Part shown: positions 11,169-23,328 of the stretch, in pieces
Layout of the letters: each line of letters opens with the position of its first letter
Position numbering within the stretch: position 1 is the first letter of the stretch
Source of the DNA: Ostrinia nubilalis
Taxonomy: Eukaryota; Arthropoda; Insecta; Lepidoptera; Crambidae
Assembly (NCBI RefSeq): GCF_963855985.1
Contig: NC_087096.1
Coordinates: 7,750,001 to 7,814,000 of the forward strand
Reading direction: 5' to 3'
Length of the DNA stretch: 64,000 bases
The notes under the pieces: generated by a model
What the model was told of the DNA's origin: nothing
The model's input: only the letters and a program-made list of their open reading frames with translations
Databases searched by the model: none
Position numbers and translations under genes: made by a program

Positions 11169-14100
11169 CTAGTATGAGAAGGTTCTCCAAGAAAAATGAG
11201 TCATATTTTCTGTTTGTTTCAAAGTAGGACCGTGACCAACAAACTTCAGAGACGACCAGTTCAGATTCAGTCGTAAATGTATTAATAACAGAAGAGAATT
11301 TCAACAGGATTGGGCCGCACGGGATTTATTGTATTGTGGAAACTAGAAACGGATACTATTGTTCTCACCAAGCTGTTTGCGAATGCCGAGAGGCTGCCGG
11401 CTGCGCCAGAGTGAATTGATAAGCGTCGGATCCCCGCGGGTGCGCCAGTCTCGGTAGCCGCGCCCTCTGGAATACTGACTGAATCTGTGTGCAAACGAAT
11501 TGTTTCAAACTCGGCCTCTCAGGACCAACCGCTATCTTTAAGCTAGCCATAGCCCCAATTTATCTGTCTACTTTAAACGCTGCTATCTCTACTGGAGAAA
11601 AAAATTACACCATAGCACGTTATAACACAGCAGAATTGCTGAAGGTGCTTTGATCACAAACCTGGCGTGAAGCCAAAATCTTCTATGCCGAAGCTTACTG
11701 TCCACATAAATAGGACCTCAATACTGATAGTAGCAAAAAAGCGAAATTGAATTGTTACCATTATCCGCCATTAGGATATTTATTGCGACTCGTGCAGATG
11801 CCTAAATAAGTGTTCATGCGAATGCAGTTGTAACTACCGTGACAAATGGAAATATTCTAAAGCAAATTCAATCAAACCGTACAATTATCAATGCTGTTAG
11901 GAACGATACAAAATTCGGATTTACAGGTGGTTGTGGCCATTCTAAAGGAACATTATCTTGTGAAATGCGTTGAACAAAACAATTCAATTTCGCACTATTC
12001 TTGATTGAGATCTTAATAATTAATAATAATTTTAAAAGTTAAGTTATTATTATATCAAATATTTTATAAGAATATTAGAATAAACACCTAGCGGTCTAAA
12101 ATTATTTAATTGGAAAATGTTTAATGATTTAAAAATTGAGCTATGAAAAGGGCTTATCAAAACTCCTATATACAAATTTTAGCAAGTAGTAACTGCCTTT
12201 GTAAAATAACAATTTGTACCTATTTTTTTAGGTCACATAACCTGAAAAATCCTATGTACAAACTACTATTTACTGGTGATTGAAACGTGCAAATAATCAC
12301 AAGTAATGTCTGTTTTCATGCAGCGAAACTATAAAACATTTCAACCATCGGTAATAATCGATGCTTTATGGGAATTTATTTCTGCTTTTGGCTCCTATGA
12401 TAAAAAAATCTTTAATATTCCTCTAGGCAATAAATTACTTACATTGTCTCGTCGCAGCCATTTCGTTGCGGATAATAAAATATTAAATATAAGCTGGCTT
12501 CATGTATATTTAACACGTAAAAGAACATTTAAAAATAGTCAATTAGTAAGTAATGGGACCAAACAGATAGTGGGAACTGAAAAACTGGGGTAGATAACCG
12601 CTGTGAGGCGTGCGGAAGCATGTTACGCAACCTCGATTCTATAAGTGATCGGCATTGGAGCAATGGAATTGGAGCTTGATCTGTGTGTTCTAACACCGGC
12701 TCCGCTAGGATCTGCTAAACTCGCGTGAAAGGATAATTGCGCGAACAACACTAGCGCTCACGTACATTTGAGTGAAAACATTTATGTGAAATATAAAACC
12801 AAAATTGAAATTGACATTTTATTTACACAACTTATTATTATTTGTTCAATTACTATTGTTAGATAATTCTATATTTCTTTTTCACCGTTACATAAACGTG
12901 TTTCGAGCATTACATTAATGTTTTCATACAAGTGTAGGCAAAAAGGGTTGAATTCAAGTGTATTTTGCGCAAATATCCTGTCCCTTTAAGTCTTAACACA
13001 GTTAGTCTATTTGACCTGATTTTGATATTGAATTTAAACCAAAATGTGCTTAGCATATTAACAATATTAACAAACTGTTAAGTACCTAACAGTGGCTTGC
13101 CTTTGCTGCGTAATATACATATTTGGTAAAATATAAGCAGATACACAGTACTGGAGATCGTGTGCGGTTAAACACACCTGTGCAATATGTGAACTCTCTG
13201 CCCATTGTCTTATTAGTTCTCATATGTACAATAGAGGCATTTCCATTTCTTTTTCTGAAAATCTTCAATACCTCTTCGTATGACCCAATTGAAACTTATT
13301 TGACTGTTTTTTTCACATAGTTACAGGGAAGAGACTACTTTGTCCACTTAATGATCAGTTGCTTTCCAAGAATTTTAATTAGTCACTGTATAAAAAGATG
13401 AAAAATGCCTTACTTCCCCCATGTAACGACGTCATAGTCAGGTTCTTATTAATAAAGATCAGATTACACTGTAATTGAATCTGTTCTTGAATGTAGCGGT
13501 GATTAATAGGGCAGAGCAATTTCGTAGTGGCTACCTAACGAAGTGGAGACTCGACTATCTAACGCTGCAGTGCTGTGCTTCTGGCATTCCGTAATGAAAC
13601 TCCGATAACGGCTCTATACCACGTGACACGCAGATTATTTCGTTTGCGATGTGTCGGCTTACGTAACACAATGTGAGTGTGCGCCAGTGAAATTATCTAA
13701 GCGAACCTTTGACAACATTGCAAGCCTGGATTACTTCACTTCCACAGTGTAATATCATAATACACAAGCCAACAGTGACAATGTTCAACAAATAACTACG
13801 TTAGTGAGTTGTAAATACTGTGGATTAATTAAAAAAGTTGATGACTCGGTCCTTTATAAATTTTATATCAGATAATATCGGTTGGAATAAAATAATCGCC
13901 GTATTTCGGCAGCATTGAAACTTTTTAAGCCTGCGGCAGTCATCAGTAAAGTTGATTGTACCCATTTGTTATAAAACCTTTCGGTAACTATTGACGCTCG
14001 ACTCTCGGAGATCATACATAACGTGCAACAATGGATAAAATTGATTCAAAATTGTGTATCTATTAATTGGTCCCAATAATGTCAAATCAATCGCGTTGCT

Positions 14101-15268
14101 TTAGAAGAAAATGATAGCTTTTATTAATAAGTTTTATTGTAATTTTTATAATGTGTTTTATTGTTATTGTATTTTTAGATTAGTAACTTATCATATAAAC
14201 TAAGAATAATCTAAATTCATACTCACAGCACTGTAGACGTATTCCATTCTGGTGTAAATAGCAAACTGGGAGCGATCCGATTGTGTTGGATATCCAATGA
14301 ATCCAACACATATATGTACATGGCGACCCGAGATTGAGGAGCGTTGGCGTAGTAAAGTTACCTAACATTTGTACTTAAATCCAAGAAATCCATATCGACC
14401 GTCGATACAGTCTATTTGGCAATACCATAGGATTACTCAGTCTGAATTACGGCCATATTATACTCGTAAATTGATACGGTATAAGTGTATAAGTACTTAG
14501 ATAATCCAATAACGATGAATGGAATATTATTATTATTCATTCAAATCAATTTAGTTACTGCTTCTTTCTTATTATTATGATACTTCGCTTCTGCGATATA
14601 ATGTTGACATCGGAACTATAAAAATGTCCTTCAATCTTCGCATACAATCTCTTAATTCTGAATCGAAGTTTGACCTATAAACTATACATTGACCCTTTAT
14701 TTTGTGAATGTGTTTACAACTATCTTGCGTAGCCCCAAAAATTTTTATGCGTGTTTTTCTCCGAAAGGCCCCGCGAAGTTTTCCAGACATAATTTATGCG
14801 TCGTGATTGTGAGTAGTATTTTTGCTTATGATGCATTCAATTGAAATGAAGATGTTGTGAAGGGACAACAGTTAGAATAATTTATTAAGATTGATCAACA
14901 AAAACAGTCATTTATATTATACTTTGGCAGAGAGCGAGGTGTGCTGTATAGGAAAAAGGATGTGGGTATAAAATGGGTTTCCTATACTGTAAATGGACAA
15001 AAACAGAATGGGAGATTAGTTACCAAGCATCAAAGAAAGTCGTTAAGTGTAAATAAAATGACACAACATATTATTAAAGTTAATTAACAAACCAACGACA
15101 ATAATAATTTGAAAAGAGTTTGGAAGATAATTTAATAGAATCACGGTTTTTCTTGGTTAACTGTTGTCATTTCCCAACATCTTTGTGCTTCGGAATATGT
15201 GGTTTTCGAACGATGTAGGTACAAGTAAAGTGAAAAGTGTTGGGTATTGATGGGAATAATTGTCGTAC
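11169..15268 (-). other. Predicted intron 2 (4.1 kb) of the small membrane-protein gene
   Basis: AT-rich, bounded by GAAG|GTACGA at the exon 2 end (15269) and CATACTAG|T at the exon 3 start (11168). A short hairpin near 14282-14311 (TGTTGGAT and its complement) is the only structure seen. No nested gene was recognised. Confidence 0.5.
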
Positions 15269-15386
15269 CTTCGGACGCCGCCGACGCCGGTAGGGGGCGC
15301 GGTGGTGTGCGGCACGCCTGGGGGCACCTGTGCGCCGCCCTGCACGCCGCCCTGCACACTGCCTTGCGGCGCGCACACACAACACC
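15269..15386 (-). CDS. Exon 2 of small type I membrane protein: Gly/Gln/Pro-rich ectodomain
   Basis: A 118-base internal exon. The acceptor TTTGCAATACACAG precedes base 15386 and the donor GAAG|GTACGA follows 15269. It opens with two bases (GG) that complete a Gly codon begun by exon 1, carries 38 codons, and closes with AG, completed by the first base of exon 3 to give Ser. The translation begins CCVCAPQG and continues with the short repeats SVQGGVQGGAQ and a Pro/Thr-rich linker PHTTAPPTG. It has three cysteines near the mature N-terminus and no known domain. The other two frames are also open but read as Arg/Ala-rich shadow sequence. The phases at both ends agree with the neighbouring exons, which is the main support for the model. 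Confidence 0.65.
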
Positions 15387-15512
15387 CTGTGTATTGCAAA
15401 CATCATTAAAAATAAACAACTTATGTTGTGCTTTAATCAACAACGCACTGGTACCATTTCGTAGAACAGAAGTTGGTTTTTCGTGGAATTATTTTGTTGA
15501 ATTGTTTACGTA
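15387..15512 (-). other. Start of predicted intron 1
   Basis: AT-rich sequence upstream of the exon 2 acceptor, holding its pyrimidine-rich tract (TTGTTTATTTTTAATG on the minus strand). Confidence 0.45.
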
Positions 15513-15666
15513 AGGCCTTGACCTTACACACACGGTGAAACGCCTTGACCAGTTTCAAACTGGTCGCGTCATGTGTGGTCTCTCAACGGACGCTATGGCA
15601 GAAACTTAGATGCAACTCAAAAGTAACTAGAAGTTGCAGTTGCGTTTCACCGTGTGTTCTGGGCCT
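15513..15666. mobile_element. Small MITE inside predicted intron 1
   Basis: The ends share AGGCC and the perfect inverted block ACACACGGTGAAACGC (left near 15528-15543, right as GCGTTTCACCGTGTGT). TA flanks both sides (15511-15512 and 15667-15668). A central palindrome GACCAGTTTCAAACTGGTC is present. It is 154 bp and non-coding. TAA is an alternative reading of the target duplication. Confidence 0.6.
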
Positions 15667-16159
15667 TAAAGAACAATAACTTTAATACATGAATAAAACT
15701 AGAGATATTTATTTGTCAAGTCGACCAAATCGTGATGATGCATCATAATAAAAATATAAACCTGCAATAGAGTTTAACGAAACATCTGCTTAATTTCAGA
15801 TGAATATTTTGTACCTATCTGAATGTTTACAGAAATGGCCTCATTTATTTTCATTGCGATTAACTTTTCAGCCCGCCCGAAAGATTAATCTGGAGGTTTA
15901 CAAATCTCTTTGAAATACTCGGATCGGGAAATTCACACAGTAATCAGAAATTTCTCACAAAAGTAGAAGGTGGGCCATAAAACTAACATTACACCGTTAC
16001 GGAAAGCTATAAAGTCGGTATTCTCGCAGTTATTGCCTTATGTCCTAGTTAATGTATAAAACAATAAGGTCAATTATTGGAAGCCAATATTGAACGCAAA
16101 GGCCCCACTGCAGACCAAGCTGTCTAGAACGTTACTATTATGATAATAATAATGGTAAG

Positions 16160-16275
16160 CACTACGCCGTAGCATCGTAGCACCGTAGCGCCGTAGCACA
16201 CTCTGCGTCAGCACGTAGTAAGTGCACAGCTTGCTACGACACTGCGTTACAATATTATTACTACGAAAATCGTAG
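16160..16275. repeat. Cluster of CGTAGC motifs
   Basis: CGTAGC or its complement appears many times, as in CATCGTAGCACCGTAGCGCC and the later GCTACGA and TCGTAGCG. Similar clusters lie near 29925-29965 and 42574-42652. Confidence 0.6.
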
Positions 16276-17787
16276 CGTATCAAAGCATAGTTGGTATGAA
16301 AGTATGTGTTTATGGTACAATATACGGACTCGAAACATGATACGAGTAATGTCATAAATATGTATAAGCATGACATCAATCGGCAACATGTTTTCTTTAT
16401 TAATAAAAGAACAAAAAGATCTTATGATAAACAAAAGGCAGGTAAGAGATTTCTTGCGATATTTTTCCAATACCATAGAATTAGCAACACAAAGGAAAGG
16501 TGAAAGAACACAGCGGGCGACAGGGGCTTTCAAGGTTCGCCTCTTCCGATAGAGAATGCTTTGACTGGCACCTATTCATTCATTGTTTTCATTCCGAAAC
16601 ATCTACATACGTAGACATACATATTCAACAAACAATGCGCGTCTCTCATACTGACAGAAATACACTGCTCTCGTGTTCCTATTTGCACTCAAACACGAAT
16701 CCAATAAAATACCAATTTTAATTATGCAGACCAGCGCAAAGTTAAATAAATAATGCTCAGAATAGAACCACAGCAACACTGTTGAACTGTCTGCTCTTTT
16801 TGTATAGCCTAATAAAATGAGTTTATAAACATGAATGTAAATTCGCAAGCTTTTACTTTAAATGCAACATTTTTAGTCAGTTTCTAATAATTAGTCAGGG
16901 TCTCCTGTAATAAATAAACAGAGCAGATTCTATCTAAATTGCGGTTGAATTTATATGGGTAACATTAGACAGGTAAATTGATCTACACCACAGCAACCTT
17001 TTTGTTTACATTTCAATTACCTTTATAGTCGTCATCCACCTGATATCTTCACTTAAGGTTAAGAACTTATTTTTATACTTTGAGAGGCGTTTATGATAAA
17101 TTGATAAGTAAAAAAGCAATTAAAAAAAAGTGAAGTAGGTATGCCTATAATATAGTTATTTAAAAAAAAATCTTCATAAGTAATGTATTGTCAAGTTTAT
17201 AATGTACCTACGATAAACTATAACAGACTTATTTGAGAGACACACAGTTCGCTTTTTCTACAATTTATTTAACACGGAATTTATGCTGACCAAGAACAAA
17301 GATTGTTCCCAATCAATTCCACAAAATAAACAAACATTGGTTTATTTGGTAGCGAAAACCTAAGCTGATCCTTTACTCCTATATAATATATTCTTTTGAA
17401 GTTGAATTTATATGGTAAACGAAAAAAATGTTTTCAATTCTGTATTCATAAAAATCTCCATCACGAACGTGTAAAGTGCATACACAATGTGTGATGAGGG
17501 CATAATGTTATCTGAGCCCTCCCTTCCCGAATTAACGGGCCTGCAAAATGTACGGAAACAGGGACTGACATCTGAGACAGCTCTGTCCGGAATTAGATTG
17601 AATGTTTCCCCGTTTATTGCATTGTAAAAGTGTTTCCGTTATTTCTGAACGGGTTGTTTGTGCTAGATAGTTGCACTCTGACAGAGTTAAAAGAAATATT
17701 CTTGGCAGTTTACATTGTATTATCTAGTCATATACTAAGCAAAAGTTATTAGTTGATTCCAAAAAACATATGAATTATGTGAAAACA

Positions 17788-17853
17788 GCAGATAGGTATA
17801 TTCAGCATAAATGTTTTTGTGCAAAAACATTTATGCTGAATATACCTATCTGC
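17788..17853. repeat. Perfect 66-bp palindrome
   Basis: The 32 bases at 17788-17819 (starting GCAGATAGGTATATTCAGCA) are matched without error in reverse complement at 17822-17853, separated by only TG. It was checked base by base. Confidence 0.95.
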
Positions 17854-18339
17854 GAGTTTTAAAGCATATTAATTTAAACATTTTTACCTACTAAAGTCAG
17901 TGACATTAATAAACGCGGTTTTCCGGATGAAAAGCTATCAGGTTACACGTGGATACCTTAAGGTAATTTAATTTGATAACAATTATCAGTTTATTGACTC
18001 GTGTTAGTTGCTAATGAACCGTGAGCTATGATTGATTAATACGGCATTATAAATAAATAGTTACAAACCCGAGCAGGTCATGCCATATTAGCAGTAGGCA
18101 GGCTCGTTAAGACCGTTTATGCGTTTCTAACTAGACTATTAGGTTTTACGTAGGTATACATAGGCAATGAAAACGAGCAGAGCAACTGTGCAGGCATATC
18201 CGCAGAGCCTAATCACTGTGCGAATCAACGCTATCATGCGTCGCTTTGAGCCTGATGATACCACAGACAACGTGTATTTAAAGCGTATCAATGTTTCGGA
18301 ATGTGAACAACGTAGTTATACAAGTAAGGTGCTGGTGTG

Positions 18340-18602
18340 TGGTTCTGGCAGAGTAGGTCGAACAGAATCACCTCCATTATTCTGGTGGATGACCTTTCCA
18401 TCGAAGGGGACGTACAGGGAAGGAGATGTGTTTGAATGGTCTAAGGAAGAAATTTGCCAACATTCGGCTTCCCCACCCGTCTGGCCAGAGTAGGGAGTGT
18501 AGGCCATACCTACATTTTTTCTGACAAATTAAAGAGGATCACCTTCTAGGGGAGACTAATGACCTGATGATGATGATGAAGATGATGATGAGGATGATGA
18601 TA
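18340..18602 (+). mobile_element. Possible LINE 3' tail with (GATGAT)n end
   Basis: A GC-richer stretch ending in a GATGATGATGATGAAGATGA array (18564-18602), the kind of tail carried by RTE-like elements. No reverse-transcriptase peptide was recognised, so the assignment is tentative. The repeat itself is certain. Confidence 0.35.
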
Positions 18603-18659
18603 AGAACTTTTAGCATATTACTGGTTACAGCCTACACTAAAAAAGTGGAAGTGGATTAC

Positions 18660-18801
18660 CGGCGAGTGCTGCGAGAGCTGCCAACGAAAGGAGGGCGGAG
18701 CGGCTGCGAGCCATGTCAGCAGGGCATGTCGCGCGGCACGCGCCGCGTCATCGGCGCCACATGCCGCGACACGCCACTCTCGTCGTACCGCCTACCGCGA
18801 C
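18660..18801 (-). CDS. Exon 1 of small type I membrane protein: 5' leader and signal peptide
   Basis: The start ATG is at 18712-18714 on the minus strand in good context (GACATGG: G at -3 and +4). Eighteen codons encode MARSRSALLSLAALAALA, a textbook signal peptide with an Arg-containing n-region, a Leu/Ala core and an ALA cleavage motif. The exon ends with one extra G before the donor GTAATC (G at 18660). With exon 2 (GG) this makes Gly, so predicted cleavage falls at the exon junction. The leader (18715-18801) is GC-rich, begins after an acceptor-like CTCTGTGTATTCGCAG, and holds two upstream ORFs. Together the three exons give a 107-residue secretory-pathway membrane protein with a short ectodomain, one span and a short cytosolic tail. 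Function is unknown. A plus-strand reading also exists (GCEPCQQGMSRG) but explains the splice signals less well. Confidence 0.65.
18716..18762 (-). promoter_or_regulatory. Two chained upstream ORFs before the start codon
   Basis: uORF1 is ATG TGG CGC CGA TGA (18748-18762). uORF2 starts in the ATGA overlap with the uORF1 stop (18751), encodes MTRRVPRDMPC and ends TGA at 18716-18718. That is one base before the main ATG at 18714 (TGACATGG). The arrangement would favour reinitiation or repression of the main frame if the gene model is right. Confidence 0.5.
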
Positions 18802-18802
18802 C

Positions 18803-20742
18803 TGCGAATACACAGAGTATTATAGGATTACGGTGACATGCAGGTAGATGTGGATTAACCTGACACGACACGCTGACAGTAGTGAAAATTAAAAATTATT
18901 ACATGGTTCCATACATTGTGTTTCTTCAGGGTGACTTTGAAATCGTTGGCATCCTTTTAAATAAGACTCTACTCTAAGATGATACATAGTAGGTATATTC
19001 CCCAAATATGAAACAAATCCAATGAGTTAAAATTTCAATATTTAAAATCTTGTACAGATGACAGCACATCTTATTTCGATGTAGGTAGTAAGTGTTATTT
19101 TGCAACTAAATGTATAGGCTGATGTGCTGTTGACGTACAATAGTTTTAAATTCTTTATAAGAGCACCCTAATACAAATACGTAAACCTAGTAAAAATAAT
19201 GACAAAAAATCTCATTGGATTTGTCTCATATTTGAAGAATTCACTATGTATCATGAGTAGAGTCTTATATTAATAGGATAATATACCAATGATTTCAAAG
19301 TATAATCAGAATACATATCTAGAGTATTATTATTATAACGGGATCGACTTGTTTGAAAATGACTAACTTGTTATCCATTATCACTCAACTATACTGAAGG
19401 ACCATACATTTTGCTGAAATCGAATCAATGTTAAGCTTGACCGCCATTAAAACAGTGAAGGTTGGGTAATCCCAAAGGAGAGCTAAACTGTCTGACCCGC
19501 AAAGAAATTATTCACAAGAAAATAAAACGACTCCGATATATTGAAATCAACTTGTCTCTTGTGAAAAGCTGATGATGGGTCACAAATAAAACATTTAAGG
19601 AAACGTTAAATTCTGAGAACTGTTAACTGCGAATTGTAAGGAAATCTCACAAAAGTATCTTTGTCTCAGAGATCTACTTCCATAGACGGTTAAATAAATT
19701 TTCGACCAATTTTTAAGAGTCCTCTTCAACTGATTATTTTTCAATTATTGTTATTAATAAGAAGCGTGCGTGTGAAGCGTAATTCGGTACATAAGGCTGA
19801 TCTCAGTAGTTTTACCTAATAACACAAGTTGCCATACTCGCTATACTGGATAAGTACTAGTACGTAACCGCAATCTGCGACCATTTGTCGAGCGCAAACA
19901 AAACAAGAGCGATTTGATGTGACACTCAGAAAAACAACCGTGCGGAACAACGGGACAGCCTTTGTGGTCGTGGCCAAGCGCGTATTTGAAGTTCATAGAC
20001 AGAAAAGTAAATATATTTTACCGGGAATGGACGGAAACATTTTTTTTTTAGTAAGATTTTATATAAACCTGTTTGCCCATATTCTCACCAAATAACATTT
20101 CATGTTCCTGGACAAGTAAACAAGATCAATTTTGATTATTTTATACCCTTTCTTAGAAATCTTTAAGCTTTAATTATGACTAGATTTTGATCGTAAAATT
20201 GTTTTAACTGCCTTTAATAAAAAGCTACTGTCTTCGTAGAACTCGGCTTATAATCTGTGCCAAAATCAATAACGGTAGACCACTTCAACTGTGACACGAT
20301 GCCGATGTGTACGGCAGTATCTTAATGCACAGAGTGCATGCTGTTCTCGTTTTATTGCCGAGTCAAAAACCTCATGGTGGTGAATCGATATGGCTCGTCA
20401 GCCTATAAACGTCGCAGTGCAGGACTCCCAATTTACATAGAATGTATGGACCATTAATCCTGACTCGTGCGGTCTGCGGGTGCTCGAACGAGCTAACCCA
20501 ATAATATTTGGATTTGTTCTGCGCGCCAAACATTACACTGTCGTATTAGGCGCCGCAATCGGGAGCCTTTTTCAAGAAAGCCCGATGCTGATAAGCTCGT
20601 ATTTTACCCCTCGAACATGTTTCTAAGTAAAGTTACATGAACAGAACATAATTTGAGGAAAATCTTTTTTATTCTGCCAAATGTTTTAGTAGGCGCGTGT
20701 TTAAAATACATAGAAGTTTGGTCTTAAAACAAATAATCCCAA
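18803..20742. other. AT-rich sequence upstream of the signal-peptide exon
   Basis: No second exon, repeat or RNA gene was recognised. If the acceptor at 18802 is used, this is intron between a 5' UTR exon and exon 1. If not, the promoter lies here. Confidence 0.4.
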
Positions 20743-20767
20743 CTAATATTATAAATGCGAAAGTAAC

Positions 20768-20820
<53 letters not shown>

Positions 20821-21002
20821 TACGCTTTCCCGCTTAAACCTCGCAACCGATTTTGATGAAATTTGGCATAGAGATAGTTTGAGTCCCGGGAAAGAACATA
20901 GGATAGTTTTTATCCCGGTTTTTGAAACAGGGACGCGCGCGATAAAGTTTTTCTGTGACAGACAAAATTCCACGCGGGCGAAGCCGCGGGCGGAAAGCTA
21001 GT
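20743..21002 (+). mobile_element. Lep1-like non-autonomous Helitron
   Basis: Starts CTAATATTATAAATGCGAAA, contains a long CTGT array (about 20769-20820), the conserved ATTTTGATGAAATTTGGCAT and ATAGTTTTTATCCCGG blocks and GGCGAAGCCGCGGGC, and ends AAGCTAGT. This matches the Lep1 Helitron-like family of Lepidoptera, which is known to carry CTGT microsatellites. It has no coding capacity. Confidence 0.85.
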
Positions 21003-22254
21003 TGGTAAATATTCTAATCATAATTTAATAGGTAAAATTAAGGTTTTTTATCTACTGTTTCGTATCTAAAAGACAGAATAATAGAATAGAGCTACGAATG
21101 ATTCAAAAATTCTTTTACCGATGAAAAGCAGCGCTATTCCAGAGTGCCATAAGCAACTTTTTATTCCTGAAATATTTATAGTGCCCGAGGGATGCGTGAT
21201 AGATAGTATTTTTGAGGCGAACACGGCAGCGACAGTATGTGCAAAGATAGTTTCAGTTGTGAGTAACAGCTCTTGAAACTACGAGAACCTATCTCAGGTT
21301 GTAACTTTGTTATACAACGTATTACATAACGTAGCTTAAGAACTGTTATTAGTTAATTAGTTATTAACAATTTCTATTTCATAATTGAAGGAGTGATACA
21401 ACCTAATTTAATTTAAATGAATGAGACAACATTATGAAAAAAATATTAGCAAGCTTTAGGAATTACAATTATGGTCTGAACAATTTATTAGCAGATTACA
21501 GTCCTATAGTATAGCTAATCTTTGGAACCCTATTCTTAGGGGTTTGCCTAAGGGGTCTTCCTCATAATTTTACGTTACAAATCAGAATCTAGATTTAAAG
21601 CGCTTTCATACACTTTTTCGTCAGCATACCTATTTCACATATCTGTATGACTTCTATACCTATTCACATACGTAGCCTCTTCATTTGCTTTTTAATTGAA
21701 ACTGCAGCCTGATTTTAGTTAATTTTGTGTTTTGTAAATCACCTAACAGAGTTCTCTTTAGCGGTTGTCCCACACTAAATAATACGTTAAAACTATCGCC
21801 CTATTAAATGTCACCCCAAAGACATGTAAAATAAAAGGCTTGAAGGAACTATAAAGGCCTCTAGTGGCATCCCTATAAACATAAAAAATGATCGTGCTTT
21901 TCACTTAGGAAAGTGTTTTTTGTGAAGGACTATCTTGTTTATGCCTTGGATTAAAAGCTCTCCTATTTTATTAGTTCTGCAAGAGAATAATAATAGTTCT
22001 ATTAATAAATCAGTAAAGATAATAATATTAGGGTATGAAATGTTTTATAGATTGGCAAAGACATAAACCCTAATCACTAGGGTCGCATCCAATCACTATT
22101 GGATTATGTAGGCAACCTACTATTCTTACGAAGATGAACAAGAGAATATTGGGTCCACAACGAACGGATAAGATCTTATGGTGATATTTATTGCTGACAA
22201 AAGTATTCGGAGTTGGAGAGAGTGGTACAATATGAGTATTATGCTGGATCTTTT
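21003..22254. other. AT-rich intergenic sequence, no feature seen
   Basis: Nothing recognised. Confidence 0.5.
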
Positions 22255-23328
22255 GCTTTTTAGGGTTCCGTACCTCATAAGGAAAAAACGGAACCCTTAT
22301 AGGATCACTTTGTTGTCCGTCCGTCCGTCTGTCAAGACCCTTTATCTCAAGAACGCGTGAACGTATCAAGCTGAAATTCACATGAAATACTCAGGTCTAT
22401 TGTCCCTTTAAGCTGTGAAAATATCAAACTTCTAAGCCAAGCCAATCAAAAGATACAGCCGATTATGTCGATATTTTCAACAAATTTTCGACACTCGCAA
22501 AGGAATCAAAACCTACAGGATACTTCCCGTAAACTCAGAATCTTGAAATTTGGCATAAAGCATTGTCATATAATGCAAATATAGGAAAAATTGCGAAAAT
22601 TTCATTTTTTTAGTTATATAATATAATAAAAATATTTTAATAAAATGAAACTTACTACCTTATTTCTCACGAACGAATAAAGGTATCAAATTGAAATTTA
22701 TACCAAATACCTAGATCTATTGTCCCTTTAAGAAGTAAAAAAATCAAACTTCTAAGTTAACGCGATCAAAAGATACAGCAGTTTATACCGACACCTTAGA
22801 CGAATTTCCGTCACACGCTAGGGAATCAAAACCTACAAGGTACTTCCTGTGAACTCAGAATCTTGAAATTCGGCACGAAGCAACGTTATATAGTACAGAT
22901 AAAGGAAAAATTGCGAAAATGATAAATTTGAAGTTATATAAAATTTAAAATATTATTTTTGCTTACATGACATAAAATATTTTTTTAATAATTATAAACT
23001 TACTACCTACCCTTTTTCACATGAACGCGTAGAGATATTAAAGTTGAAATTCATATCAAACACTTCTTAAATCTAATTGCCTCTAAACTGTGAGAAATTC
23101 TAAATCAACGCAAAAATTCAAAACGCTGAGGTAGGTACCTACCTATAATGCAAATATAGGAAAAATAAATAAATAAAAAATAATCATACCGCATATTTTG
23201 AAATTCGCCACTACTCGCAACGGAATCAAGTAAGTAATTTGATTTAATACGTCATAAATTGTAAACCGCTACGTTTGTACGGCGGAACCCTCGGTGTGCG
23301 AGCCCGACTCGCACTTGGCCGGTTTTTT
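22255..23328 (+). mobile_element. Dispersed lepidopteran repeat with internal tandem units
   Basis: Opens with AGGGTTCCGTACCTCATAAG and a GGGTTCCGT/ACGGAACCC hairpin. It closes with CGAGCCCGACTCGCACTTGG followed by CCGGTTTTTT, end sequences I associate with an abundant lepidopteran repeat family. Inside are three diverged tandem units marked by CTATTGTCCCTTTAAG at 22397, again at 22717, and a decayed form near 23073. There is no transposase or reverse-transcriptase frame. The class is uncertain. Confidence 0.7.

Larger units (their letters stand above)
15669..18659 (-). other. Remainder of predicted intron 1
   Basis: AT-rich. It contains the CGTAGC cluster (16160-16275), the perfect palindrome (17788-17853) and a possible LINE tail ending in GATGAT repeats (18340-18602). 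No additional coding exon was recognised, and direct joining of exons 1 and 2 is phase-consistent. Confidence 0.45.

Noticed and set aside
15141..15513. Three overlapping minus-strand frames and one plus-strand frame at 15.2-15.5 kb
   Set aside because: Two are Arg/Ala-rich out-of-frame readings, and the plus frame lacks splice support. One minus frame fits both neighbouring exons and was retained as exon 2.
18167..18493. 108-codon plus-strand open frame
   Set aside because: No domain and no coding signature. It runs into probable LINE-tail sequence.
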